A DNA stretch of 64,000 bases, taken from the NCBI GenBank assembly GCA_965153355.1, contig OZ231126.1:43648001-43712000 (forward strand), in the 5' to 3' direction. The position numbers and the translations under genes are program-made. Positions 11,861 to 27,696 of this stretch are shown here, piece after piece (within the stretch, counting starts at the first letter, position 1; every line of letters starts with the position of its first letter). The notes under the pieces are model-generated. The model saw only the letters and a program-made list of their open reading frames with translations. It made no database searches and was not told the origin of the DNA. The DNA comes from Flaccisagitta enflata. Lineage: Eukaryota; Chaetognatha; Sagittoidea; Aphragmophora.

Positions 11861-12013
11861 CGAGTAGCTTAAATAATATATATTTTATTAAGCCATGGAC
11901 TAATATCGATGGGTTCACATCAAGCAAGACAGAGCGCAGTTGTGCGAAGTCAAAGGACCATTGTACGACGTGCGGCGTGGTCAATGGGCACAGAGAAGTG
12001 CAAGATTAAGAAC

Positions 12014-12182
<169 letters not shown>

Positions 12183-12849
12183 CGCGTTTAAACTTGTGCC
12201 TGTGTTTGAGTCGGGATGTTGTTGTTAAAAATGCTCATCTTCGTCTATCGCCCATCAATCGAGAAAGAGAGCAAATTTCATCTTCGCGTTTGCTTTAATT
12301 CTTTTTGATGTAAAAAAATACTTTTTTTTCCTTTTTAAAGAAAAAAAAAAAGATGCGCACCAATGATCGTGGCTTAATTGCTTGAAAATATTCATATAAC
12401 GTCTGGCCACAAATTGTTGTCATTTGAGGAAAAGACAATTGAAAAATATATTCAATCTTCTAATACAAACTTTATCTGAAACAACGTATATTTTTCTCTC
12501 TTTTTCATTTGTAGATAATCAATTTGCACAGTAAATGATCATCTTATTCTCTTCACAAATATGGGCATTAATGACGATAAATGCAAAGCAGATGTTATTT
12601 ACTGGTATGATGGTGATCTTGACTTTCATTTTGGTTGAAGAAAAAAGGAATTTGTGAAAGAAAAAAAAAGAATTAAGGCCAGGCCTGAGCTATATAGCAT
12701 TTTTGTCAACTATACAATACCAATACAATACTTTCAAGTATTGGGACAATACAATACAATACCAATACAATACAATATTCATCAAAATTCTATACAATAT
12801 ATTATTATAGCATAAAATACAATACAATATATATATATGATTTTATATA

Positions 12850-13715
12850 CAGTGGGAACCCGATTTAACGACCTTGAAGGGACTGGGGAATTTTGGTCGT
12901 TAAATCCGAGTGTTGTTAAATCGAATTTATAGTTTTAGATACATATAGTTAAGATAGTTTTGAAATATATTTTCATATGTTTGTGTATGTACTCACCATA
13001 GCATTTGTATAACTGGTCAACAAACCATCACATAAGCTAAGAGGTAGTCTCTTTTAGTATTAGTATAACATATTTGTATGAAAAGTGGAACAAAATACCT
13101 CACTATATCCAAACTGAAATAACTGGAAGAGGGCCTTATGAACCCCCATTGAATATCACATGTAATGAGTTTTATATCAAATTGTTTCAAACAAAATTGA
13201 TTTCAAACCTCTTAGTCTATGATATGGCATCATTTTTAGTCTCTTGCTTCATGCCTCTACACCTTACATTGTCCGTTTGTCTATCCGTTGATTGGGCACA
13301 CTTTACTTTTTTTATGATTTTCATTCTTGCCTAAATGCTCTAGTGACCTCAAATATGGCCCCTGCCTACCCGCACGCGACTGGGGTAGCCGTGTATCTGA
13401 CTTTATTGTAAAATGTCTTCATGTTTGACCTCATGTTTGACCTTTTTGCATTTTTAGAGTATATTAAAACCTAAAAGTATTGAAATAAAAATTTTAGGTT
13501 ACAGAAAATTATCAATTAAGAGGTTGATGTCACTAAATCAGGTTACGGTCATCCATAGGACTTAAAAATAGCGACTTTAAATCAGGTTTGGATGTTAAAT
13601 CAGGTGTTGTTAAATCGAGTAGAATTAACATGACAAAAGCCTGTAAAGATTTGGGACTAAATAGACTTGGCTGTTAGATCCGAAATGTCGTTAAATCAGG
13701 TGCGGTAGTCCACTG
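12850..13715. mobile_element. pogo/Tigger-like Tc1/mariner element nested in the hAT
   Basis: Ends CAGTGGGAACCCGATTTAAC (12850) and GTTAAATCAGG...CCACTG (ending 13715) are imperfect inverted repeats flanked by TA on both sides. CAGTGG ends containing TTTAACGAC resemble pogo/Tigger termini. GTTAAATC motifs recur internally. There is no intact transposase frame. Confidence 0.7.
13236..13408 (+). mobile_element. Degraded hairpin/GTCC-family repeat inside the pogo-like element
   Basis: It contains CATTGTCCGTTTGTCTATCC, CCCCTGCCTACCCG, the right arm GCACGCGACT and the terminus GTAGCCGTGTATCTGACTTT. The left hairpin is eroded. Confidence 0.5.
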
Positions 13716-14101
13716 TAGTTTTAATAATAAGTAATAAGTAGTAATATATATCAAATTGATTATAGTTAGATAATATACTAATAATTCTAAAAGAATATGA
13801 TGATTTTAATCATTATATAGATATTTTGTTATACAGGAATAACTGAAAAATTGTCAATTGATAAAAGTTTTTGATAAAAGTTTTGTTTCATTTTTTGTTA
13901 TTCTGTCTTTATCCATAGTACTTTTTTTCTTTTACACTTATCTATTTGTTTCTTTTTTTGTCTAGATCTGATTCTTTTTTTTTTATTTTGTGTTTCTTAT
14001 TATCTTTCCCTGTCTGTTTCTTTCTCTCTCCTATAGATTCTTTATTTTCCTCCTCATCCTTCCAGCTTCTGACCACTGATTGTTTCTTTCATAGATTTTT
14101 T

Positions 14102-14264
14102 GTCGCGGACTAGCGGATCTATAAGAGGCTTTGTCCGTCCGTCCGTCCATCGGTCGGTTGGTTGGTTGGTCCGTCATGCTCGAGTTGAAAAGTGGGAAAA
14201 CATGCATTTCCACCCCTGCCCACTCGTCCGCGACTGGTATTGGCCGTGTATCCGGCCTTGTTCT
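14102..14264 (+). mobile_element. Hairpin/GTCC-family repeat in the hAT element
   Basis: Left arm GTCGCGGAC (14102) is followed by TATAAGAGGCTTTGTCCGTC and a GTCC/GGTT tract. Interior TTGAAAAGTGGGAAAACATG and CCCCTGCCCACTCG precede the right arm GTCCGCGAC (14226-14234), the exact reverse complement of the left arm. The terminus is TGTATCCGGCCTTGTT. The hairpin's second arm is decayed. Confidence 0.75.
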
Positions 14265-14794
14265 TCTTCTTCTTGTCTACCCACTTAATCTGTCATAAAT
14301 TCTTCTTCCTCTTCCTCTTTTCATCCTTCACCCACTTTTACTCTCAGCAAATCGTCGTCTGCTCCTTTTATCTTTCATCATCTCCACTTCTTTTGTTTTC
14401 CCTCAAACTTAGGGCTGCCCTTCCTCTTCCTCCTCATCTCCTTCAGTCTTTCTCTCATATATTTCACTTTGCTCAGATCAGTTTTTTCATAATATTGTAT
14501 AGTATTGTATTTTAGTGGAAAAATAACAAAATGAACTACATGTATTGGGAAAACCCAATACACAGGAATATTGTAAACCCAATACCAATACCCAATACAA
14601 TCGCTCAGGCCTGATTAAGGCAGCATCACTATAGAAATTTTTGCTTCCACATGACGAAAAATTGAAGGGTCTAAAATCTTTGAATGATTATTGTCCAGGA
14701 GATAGACTTTCTTCATTGACCAATAAAAAGTTTCTGTGATCATACATTTTTTATCGATTCTTTACGAAGCAAATAAAAAAACAAACACTAGACT

Positions 14795-18659
<3,865 letters not shown>

Positions 18660-19180
18660 TGATATGTCTTTTACTTGAAAATCGTGAGCAAAATGTAAAG
18701 AGGCTTACCAGTGGCAGTGGCCACCTTATGATGAGCTAGCTGCCAACAGTGTCATCAGGTTTCTTATTTGATGAGCTACTACCAGTGATATAAGCTTACT
18801 CATCAAACAATGATTAATAATGCTATGAATATTGATATCTGCTTGAATACTAACAGGTTTTACATAAAAAGTACCAAATTTCTTTAGATCTTGTTTCTTT
18901 TTTATGTAAGAGCTGTTATCGGATAAGTGTCCTTTGTTATGCCAGTTTTGATTGTTTTTGCTTGTTGAATGCATGAGTTTGAAATTCTTTTCTGATTATC
19001 ACTTGTTTGGCATCCATGGATTTAAATAATGACAAATCATAACAGACTCTGTTTGATGCTTCTTAGACAATAAGATCCATTGCGCTACGCTTCGGCAGCA
19101 GAATTTGTTGTTACGAAATCATGTGATTACTAAAAACCAATTTTTTAACCTACAAACTCTAATCAAACCACGCAACCACA
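18660..19180. other. Intergenic spacer between coiled-coil and ankyrin genes
   Basis: 520 nt, AT-rich, with a diverged direct repeat around TGATGAGCTA (18730 and 18769). No ORF, element or clear promoter motif. It must hold the 3' UTR of the upstream gene and the promoter of the downstream one, since both are on the plus strand. Confidence 0.4.
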
Positions 19181-19395
19181 ATGACCTCACCGATCCCGGA
19201 CGAAGATGCGGAGGAGGAGTCGGAGATTCCGACCGGAAGTGACGTCATCACGCCTTTCGATCGCTGCTTCCACGCCTCCATCAAGTACAAAGACTTTCCG
19301 GCCCTCGGAGCCGCACTCATGGCTCCAGACGCAGATCTCAATAAAATCTACCGGAAAAAGACGCCGCTCATATTAGCTATTCAGGTTGAGAAAAG

Positions 19396-19427
<32 letters not shown>

Positions 19428-20036
19428 AGGCATAGATTAGGCTGAACTGCAGTGCAACGCGACAACAGTCCCCCGACTCCCGAGCGTTGGTAAATATCCG
19501 TTATACTTTAAATCACGATCACGATCACGATCTCGATTACGCTTATATTTCATCATTTTAATTTCATCTCTTGAAGAAAAGCCTATTGCAGTTCATGAAG
19601 GTCACAGCATAAAAATTGAAAATGGACGTTTCGTTTCCTACCAAATCTAAATGATGCGTTATTTTGCGACGTTTTTCATCATAATCAGTGACTTGTCAAT
19701 AAGTCATTATCGACTATTCTATTGGGAAAAATATATCGGTGAGGGCGCGACAGCATTATGCAAATCAGATAAAAGTCGATCTTTATCTCGCGTATAACTA
19801 CAGACGGATTGGCTGGAAGGTGTGGAAGCGCTGTTGGGTTTGCGACCGCTTCCAAGCGGGAAGACGAATCCATCCGCCTCCAAAGTCGACATTAACGCCA
19901 AAGATGGCTACGGATTTGCGCCCCTGCACTACGCCGCGCTTAGAGGCGATATCAACATGGTCGACGCTATCGTCAAAAAAGGTCGTTTTAATGTCGTTGT
20001 AAATGTTGTTTAAGGGCGTCGATGATGACCGAATGT

Positions 20037-20131
<95 letters not shown>

Positions 20132-20224
20132 GGTTTTGTTGTTGTTGTTCGAAGCTATCGTCAAAAAAGGTCGTTTTAATGTCGTTGTAAATGTTGTTTA
20201 AGGGCGTCGATGATGACCGAATGT

Positions 20225-20316
<92 letters not shown>

Positions 20317-20321
20317 GCTGG

Positions 20322-20406
<85 letters not shown>

Positions 20407-20452
20407 GATGCTGGTGATGTTGTTGTTGTTGTTGTGGTTGTGGTCGTTGTCC

Positions 20453-20526
<74 letters not shown>

Positions 20527-20586
20527 ATTGTTATTGTTATTGTTGTTGTTGTTGTTGTTGTTATTGTTATTGTTATTGTTATTGTT

Positions 20587-20628
<42 letters not shown>

Positions 20629-22300
20629 GCTGTTGTTGTTGTTGTTGGAATTTTAATTTAAAATCAATCTTTCCCCTCCTTCAGAGGCTCGTTTGGACAC
20701 GACGACGCCGAAATGTCAGACTGCGCTCCACCTTTGCCTCCGTCGGGAAAACAAAGCCGCTTCCGATTCCGAGTATCGAGCAGTCGCCGCTTTTCTCGTC
20801 GACGCCGGAGCGCCCCTCGAAGCCGCCGACAAATGGGGATACACGCCGCTTCATAGGTGAATGCTTTTCTCGTAACTAGGTCAACCTTGTTTGGTCAGGT
20901 AATGAGTAGGGGCGGTAAGATACGAAAACAAAATCACAAAGAGTCACCGACGGACTAATCGCACGTCCAACCAATCAAACAATCGATGTCGTGACTGAGA
21001 GACAACAAAAACTTTTAAAATCAGACGAGTGCTGCTGAAGAATTATGCTGGAATCCCTTATATTGTGAAAAGCAACCACTATATGTGCTGGCTAGGTCTT
21101 CAAATTTTTTATCGAATCAAATCAAATGAAGTAATCTTAAATCTTGGTGTGCATTGGGCAGATGTTACTTGATGGAACATTGGGACATACAAACTCCATC
21201 CATTGCGAAAAGGGAAATTAAACTTGCATTCTTGAGCTCGCTATTCAAAAAAAAAAAAAAAAACTGATTTGCATAATGCTGTCAAAAGCTTTACGTCTTG
21301 CCTGCGAATAACACATTTCATAATAGTCAGTTGACACAACACAGGGAACAATTAATTATTTTTTGAGATTTAATGAGAATGATATTTTCTTATTGCAACT
21401 TGACTCGAATGCAGAAATCGTAAACCTTAGTTTGACATCCCATAAATTGGGTGGATCTTGTGGGATATAAACTTGTCGAAATTTTACTACGTCGTAATGG
21501 TAACAAGTGATCACTTTGAGACACGGTGATTCCTGGTCTCGTCGCCTAACGAGATGCGCGGGCTGTTATGGCTCTTTATCCATGAGGCTATGACCCTGTC
21601 GTGGTTAAGGCCAATCATGACCATTGCCATCAGCGACGGAAGGAAATCTCGTCCTTCCCGCACATGCACCTGAACTCAATCATTTCTACGTTTTCAGGGC
21701 TGCTGATCGCGGATTCACGGATTTATGCGTTCAAATCTTGTCCACGTGCACGCGGAGTTTGAACGCCGTTTGTGAGCGGCGTTGGGGTCGATTTTCTCCT
21801 CTGACGCGCGCCGTAATTCGCGGTCACGTGGACACGACGAGGACGCTGATGGAAAAAGGCGCCGATATACATCACAAAGGAGAAGACGGCAAAACACCGC
21901 TTAACTGGGCAGGTGAGGGGCGAGATTGACTTTTTTTGTTCCGAAGGGGGGGGGGGCGATCATGTAAAAATGCCGAAAACTGTCATGTAGCACAGCTTTA
22001 GTATATCCGGCGGTCACTCCATATCTTTGTCTCTTAACTTGATTGACGTTAAAGAGCAGAAGGCGTTACCAGACCTGTACATCTTGTAGTAGCGAGTAGC
22101 GCCGCTACTCGGAAGGGCTGAATGATACTCGGAAGGTTTGGATGGAAGGGAAGCAGGAAGGAAGGAAAGAAGGGAGGAAGGAAGGGAGGAAAGAAGGAAG
22201 GAAGGAAGGAAGGAAGGAAGGAAGGAAGGAAGGAAGGAAGGAAGGAAGGAAGGAGGGAGGTAAAGAAGAAAGAAAAGCCAAAGGCGAAAAAAGCGAAAGC

Positions 22301-22346
<46 letters not shown>

Positions 22347-25148
22347 ACATTTTTTGAGGGGGTTGTTTCAGGAAGAAAAGAGTTTCTTTCTATCGATCAA
22401 TTTATCAAGTGTTTTCTTGTGGTCTGCATATCTCATGTAAAGACAGAGATTAAGGACAATTATCTAAATGTTGCATAACTTTTGACCATGATTTTTGGCT
22501 CAAACGTCTAGAAGCATGACATAAGCGTGTATTTAAAATTTCAAGGCAATAGCATCAATATTTTAGAAATTACAGCCGTTTTTATATATGACAAGAAAAA
22601 AGAAAAACCGACAGTGTTTTTCTCCATTCTCTCACGGAACTTGCCCCCAATACAAATTTCAAATTTTTAAAAAAAAAGTATTTTCCAGGGTATTGGATCT
22701 AGGCAAATTAAGTCATTTCCTATCGATTGCACCCCACTTTTAAAGACAATTTTTGAAAAAAATATTTTGTAAAAATTTTTAGAGGCCCTAAGTAAAAATA
22801 CTCTAAAATTTTCGAGGATTTTTGAAAAAAAAAAAATTTTTCAGGGTATTGGATCTAGGCGAATTGGGTCATTTCCTATTAATTGCACCCTACTTTTGAA
22901 GACCATTTTCCAAAAAAAATTTTTTTTATTTTTTTTCATAAGGCCCCAAGTCGCGACAAAAAAATTTCAAAGTTTTTTTTTTTTAAAGTCAAATTTCAAG
23001 ATTTTGGATCTAGGCAAATTAGGTCATTTCCAATCTGTTTCAAAAAAAATTTTCTCTAGAGGTTTTTTTGGGGGCCCTTAGGGCCCCCTTAGAAGTTAAA
23101 ACATTTTGGCTCACTGAGAGAATGCCGCGTAAGAAATCGAATCTCTGTCAAACAAAACCAAGAACATCTACATCGGTGGTGATTTACGCCTGTCGTGAGT
23201 CTAGACACTTCAGGGGGCGAGTTTTTTTTCAAACAGAGATTCGAATCCAGCCTTATAATTTTAAAGTTGTAGCTTGTCCCCTAGGAAAGTTGTGATGGGT
23301 CCGGATTAAACACCTGTTAGAGCTCCAAAGGCTCTTGTCCTTATTTCAGATATTGTTGAGTAGTAACATTGTGAAACATTCATAGTTAGATATGAAAAGG
23401 CATATGAAAGCATAGGTTGACTAGTCGGAAGATTTTCAGGAAAAATATCTGCTACTCGGAAGGAAAGCAAGATGTACAGGTCTGGGCGTTACAACCATTA
23501 AGAACAAGGCCGTATACACTCCCCGCCAGTCGCGGACAGTGGGCAGGAGCGGAAAACCTCGAAAAACAACTTTGTGACTGAAAGACCGACCGATCGACCG
23601 GGAACGGGACGACCGGCTACATCAATACCTGAATGAAGCAAAAAAAAAAAAAAAAGAAGCAAAAATGAATACAAAACAAAACAAAAAACGAAGGATGGTC
23701 AATGGTCTATACCAAAGATACATAGATGCTCTTAATTCCCGCAGCTTCGCACGGGCATACTTACATCTGCAAACTTTTGATTGACGCTGGCGCGAATTTG
23801 GATGAGGTGGACGTCATCGGCGAAACTGCTCTTTTGTCCTCCATCAAAAACTACAAAACGCTTTCAGCCACTTATTTGCTCAATGAGGGCGCCAATCCCC
23901 ACGTCATGAACAATTTGGGGGAAGTGGCGCTTATGTGCGCCCTCAAATTTAGGTGAGCGCTTAAAGATTTCCGTTTCTTAACTCAAAATTTTTTAGTAAG
24001 TTGAGAATCTCAGGGGAAAATGGGCAAGAGTGTTTCTTAAACTTATTTATTCCTTGTTTAGTTCTTTGAAATCTTCTCATGAGACATGACTAGACTTAGT
24101 TCCTTGATATGCCATCCATAACATGATTACCGATTTCGTCATTCTTGATTTTTTTTTTTCAATCCCGTCAATTTGGAAAGGACGAATCACTAATGAACAA
24201 GTGGAATTTGGAGAGACTAGTTGCTTCAATAATTTCACCGTAATTTAACAGAAATCTAACTGTTGTTGAATTACAAAAGTCGTTTGCTGAGAGAAAGTTG
24301 TTCCATGTTCCATGTTCTTCTTTTTCAAAACCCGATGCCCGTTCTTTATCCAAACCCATGGCCACATTGCCTTCAGTCTTTTGTCAGCGTAATGTATCGT
24401 TTCCATTCTTGTGTCACCGTCTCTCTCTGTGTGCTCGCCATGTTCATTTCCAATTATTGATCATCGTCCTCGGATAGAATGCAGTTAAAAATATGAATGA
24501 ATACCAAATCTACACCGTGTCCTCCTTCGAACTAACAAAGAAATTGACAGATAAAAAACACATAACAACATTAATCGTCTCGTCTTTCATTAACAATGAT
24601 AAAACATTTGTTGTTTTTCTTCTTTCCCTTTTTCTTTGCCTTGTGGTGTGCGAAAGGTCCTTTGCTTGTTTTGGTTCCAGGTTCGAGACCGTCACTACGC
24701 AGCTCATAGAAGCCGGTGCCCACATACATCCCTTCGAAAATCACCTCAAGGTAGATGCTCGGCACGTGAGGCGCGTAGGATGACGTCAACATTTTTTTTT
24801 TCTGCACGTTCATTTTTCATGGCTCGCAATCAATTCTATACCACGGACCATGAAAGTTGACGCAGTTTACATGCCTTCACCAGTACTTTCTTCGTATTGA
24901 ATTGCCTTTTCCCTGTGACCGAAATGGTTTCTGCATCGCTACCCCTGCCCACCGAGGATGAAGAGGCTTTGTTTAGATTGTATTGCATGTGTCCTGCTGG
25001 CAAAATACATTGGGTCGTTGTTGTAACCGTTTTGTTCCGTTTTTTTTTTTCTTCTTGTGTCTCTATTTTGTGATTTTCTTCATTTGAAGCCGCTCGTGTT
25101 TATCATTTCTTCTTCTTTTTTTTTTTTTTTTTGCATGCGTTTGTGTGT

Positions 25149-25202
<54 letters not shown>

Positions 25203-27436
25203 ATGAGAGAGAGAATGAGAGAGAGAATGAGAGAGAGAGAGAGAGCTGGACTTTGGTAGTACTTTGATTATCATTTTGTTTTCTCCAGCAACGTTTGGAT
25301 CACCCGCTGATGACAGCGGCCTCGAGTGGCGACGAAAGAATCGTTGCTCTTTTGGTCTCAAAAGGCGCCAAAGTCGATGCTCGAGATCACCGCGGACTCA
25401 ACGCCATCTACATGGCAGTCAAAAACTCGCACAACGCAGTTGTAAAACAACTTGTGCAAAACGGTACTGGATACTAATTTGTTCTGAATCTTCAAAATTT
25501 ATACGTAATCCAAACACGTTGTTCAATTCATAGATTGGTTGGTGATTGATTGATTGATTGACTAATTGATCGATTTATTGATTGGTAAATGCATCACTTC
25601 AACGGTTAAATGATAAACAAGCCCGATCTGGCTACGATGCATCATCTGCGCGAGTTCTAAAGAGGCGTAATGACGGACCGATGGATGGACCGACCAACAG
25701 ACCCTCTTTACCTAGAGAGATACAATGACGCATCTTGAAATGTTTTGTGTATCAACCTTCGATTTGATAGGGGCCAATGTGAACAGTATGGATGAAGATG
25801 GCAGCACGATCCTGCATCACGTCATGCGCAGGAGAGACAAAGTTCTACCCGCCGAAGATGAACTTGACCATCTGCTCGAAAAGGCAAGTTAACAAAACTG
25901 ACTCTTATTCATTCTTGATTGACCAACAAATTTATTGCTGTCTGATTAATTGATTCATTGATCGACTGATTAAGTTATAACTTAATCAGTCGGTCAATGA
26001 ATCAATTGATCAGCGGTGAGATCGATAGATTGATTTCTACTCATTGCGGTGCAAATAATAACATGCACTTGGGAATTGTCTGCTGAGCTGAGATACATAT
26101 TCTCTAATTGAATGATCGATTGATTGATGTATTCCGCGTTAAGATGTGGCTACGTATTGATCTTTTGTCGTCAGGCCGTTGCTCGGGCGGCCGAAGAACG
26201 AGAAAGAAAAGAGGAAGAAAAACGTTTGGAGGAAGAGAAGAAAAAAGCCGAAGAGGAAAAAGAAAAAGACGAATGGGACAAAGACGACGAGGATGAGGAG
26301 GAGGAGGAAGAGGGAAAGAAAGGGAAGCAAGTCAAGTTGAAGTTCGAAAGGAGGAAAGCGATCCTGTCGGCGACGGACGAAAATGAGGACGACAAAATCG
26401 ACCGAACGCTCGAGGAAGAAGAGAAGGTAAGTATTTCTACAATGGAGAAATTGGGCTTCATTTTTGAATGTGTTTTAGGCACGCATAAGAACGAAACATT
26501 ACAACTCGGATCGTTCACGTTCGCCGTTTCTGCTGTCCATTCGTGTGAGCCATGAAGAATCAGTCAGGTTTTGTGCGTTGCATGTTTTAACAAGTCTAAA
26601 GTGCAACGATTGTCTTCGCCCAGAACCTGAATCCACAAAGATCGGGGTCATCATTCATTTTCCCTAAAAAAGGAGGAAGACGAGTCTTTGATCGAGACGA
26701 CTTCCGTGTTGGACGACGCCGATGCTCAGGATTTTCGGCGTCTCTTTAATTGGACGGATTACGTAGAAACGGCGGAAAAGAGAGAAATCTTCGCGCGACG
26801 TCTCTTCGCACTTGGAGCAGTCTCTGACTTGATCAACAATAGAGGGTAAGGTAAACTTGGAAGGAGTAGCTGTTATACGTTTTTGGTTCCTATTAGCAGT
26901 CAAATGCAACTGCAGTGGAACAGTCAATGAATTGATACGAACGGATTACGAATAAGAATGCACCGTTTGGCTGGTGTACCAACGGGTCATTGGGCGGACC
27001 AACAGATGGGCAACGGTCACAACTCTTTGTCTGAATCACTCTAGAGCCGTTGGAGCCGTTAGAGCCACATTCAAAATTGATTCTCTCTTATCTTCCTCAG
27101 CGACTCGTGTCTCGACGTGGCGCTGCAATCGAAGAATTGGCCTTGCGCCTATTTGCTGGTCTTGTCTGGCTGCGACTTGACGGACACGCAGCATCAATGG
27201 ATCGTCGAGCAAGAACAACTGCAAACGTTCTGGTGGGATCGACTTAAACCTGACGAAGATGACGAACTAGAATACGCCAGAGCTGAGCTTCATTTAGACA
27301 TGTTTAGGTAAATCGATACTTTCATCCTAAAATTCCATGTCTACTACATCGTGTTATTTTAAATAATTAACATTTACTCATATGCGCGCATGGCTCTCTG
27401 TCTGTCTGTCTCTGTCTGTCTCTGTCTCTGTCTGTC

Positions 27437-27516
<80 letters not shown>

Positions 27517-27696
27517 AGGGAAATGTTGACGCTTCGCAGCAATCCTCTTCCGCTGAAGCATCTTTGCCGCATATTCATCCGACGGCATTGGCGAGATCGG
27601 TTACGACAGTTGGCGGCCATGGCAGCGAAATCCACAGACTTTGACGCAGTTGAAATCCCAATATCACTTATCAACTTTATTTTCATGCAGCGTTAA
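19181..27696 (+). CDS. Ankyrin-repeat protein with C-terminal SOCS-box-like motif, 12 exons, 714 aa
   Basis: Exons 19181-19384, 19804-19981, 20685-20856, 21698-21912, 23745-23952, 24681-24750, 25289-25463, 25771-25883, 26175-26426, 26673-26845, 27101-27307 and 27519-27696 join in one frame. Ankyrin repeats fill residues about 25-445. Typical motifs are spread across exon joins: YGFAPLHYAALRGDINMV, WGYTPLH|RAADRGFTDL, KTPLNWA|ASHGHTYICKLL and DGSTILHHVM. Residues about 446-529 form a Glu/Lys-rich helix. The end (NPLPLKHLCRIFIRRHW ... ISLINFIFMQR) matches the SOCS box of ASB proteins, where PLxxLCR recruits Elongin B/C and the tail recruits Cullin-5. It is therefore probably a substrate adaptor of a Cullin-RING ubiquitin ligase. 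Intron 8 has a GC-AG donor (AAG|GCAAGT at 25884). The ankyrin region diverges from standard consensus, so repeat boundaries are approximate. Confidence 0.85.
20022..20646. repeat. Duplicated exon-2 end flanked by (TTG)n expansions
   Basis: The stretch GCTATCGTCAAAAAAGGTCG through GATGATGACCGAATGTTTG (exon 2 end, its donor and about 60 nt of intron, 19968-20039) is repeated at 20155-20227. Each copy is followed by a long (TTG)n tract (about 20038-20130 and 20225-20646). The second tract contains GCTGGTGATG and TTATTG interruptions. The Leu and Val runs encoded here are intronic artefacts. Confidence 0.85.
20857..21697. other. Intron 3 of the ankyrin gene: nothing recognised
   Basis: 840 nt of AT-rich, apparently unique sequence with a poly(A) run near 21248. 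No inverted-repeat element or ORF could be supported. Confidence 0.4.
22070..23484. mobile_element. hAT-type non-autonomous element, 1.41 kb, in intron 4
   Basis: Inverted ends CAGACCTGTACATCTTG (22070) and CAAGATGTACAGGTCTG (ending 23484) are flanked by a perfect 8-bp target duplication GGCGTTAC (22062-22069 and 23485-23492). ACTCGGAAGG recurs near both ends. The interior contains a GGAA tract (22157-22260), a (GA)n tract (22310-22342) and three diverged copies, about 157 bp apart, of a unit with TTGGATCTAGGCAAATTAGG (about 22692, 22848 and 23005). No transposase is seen. Confidence 0.9.
23503..23617 (-). mobile_element. Hairpin/GTCC-family repeat, left end missing
   Basis: On the plus strand it starts AACAAGGCCGTATACAC, followed by AGTCGCGGAC, CAGTGGGCAGGAGCGG and a GACCGACCG tract. 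This equals the right terminus, right arm and interior of the family read backwards. It lies only 11 nt from the hAT element's target duplication. Confidence 0.6.
25137..25245. repeat. (TG)n and (GA)n microsatellites in intron 6
   Basis: GTGTGTATGTGTG run, then (GA)n interrupted four times by AATGA. The encoded His/Leu/Ser tracts are not genic. Confidence 0.85.
25612..25736 (-). mobile_element. Degraded hairpin/GTCC-family repeat, GATGCGTC subtype
   Basis: AACAAGCCCGATCTGGCTAC (right terminus reversed), GATGCATC, a GGACCGACC tract, AGACCCTCTTTACCTAGAG and a decayed hairpin AGATACAATGACGCATCT. It is closest to the copy at 35.8-36.1 kb. Confidence 0.5.
27403..27510. repeat. (CT)n/(CTGT)n microsatellite abutting the last splice acceptor
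   Basis: CTGTCTGTCTCTGT grades into pure (CT)n that directly provides the polypyrimidine tract of the terminal ankyrin-gene exon (AG at 27517-27518). Length change here could alter splicing of the SOCS-box exon; that is inference. Confidence 0.85.

Larger units (their letters stand above)
12680..14613. mobile_element. hAT-type non-autonomous element, 1.93 kb, with nested insertions
   Basis: Inverted ends CAGGCCTGAGC (12680) and GCTCAGGCCTG (ending 14613) are bounded by a perfect 8-bp target duplication ATTAAGGC (12672-12679 and 14614-14621). CAG-type ends plus 8-bp TSD are diagnostic of hAT transposons. Subterminal regions are AATACAATAC-rich on both sides. No hAT transposase is visible. It carries a pogo/Tigger-like element (12850-13715) and two hairpin/GTCC-family copies. 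Confidence 0.85.
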
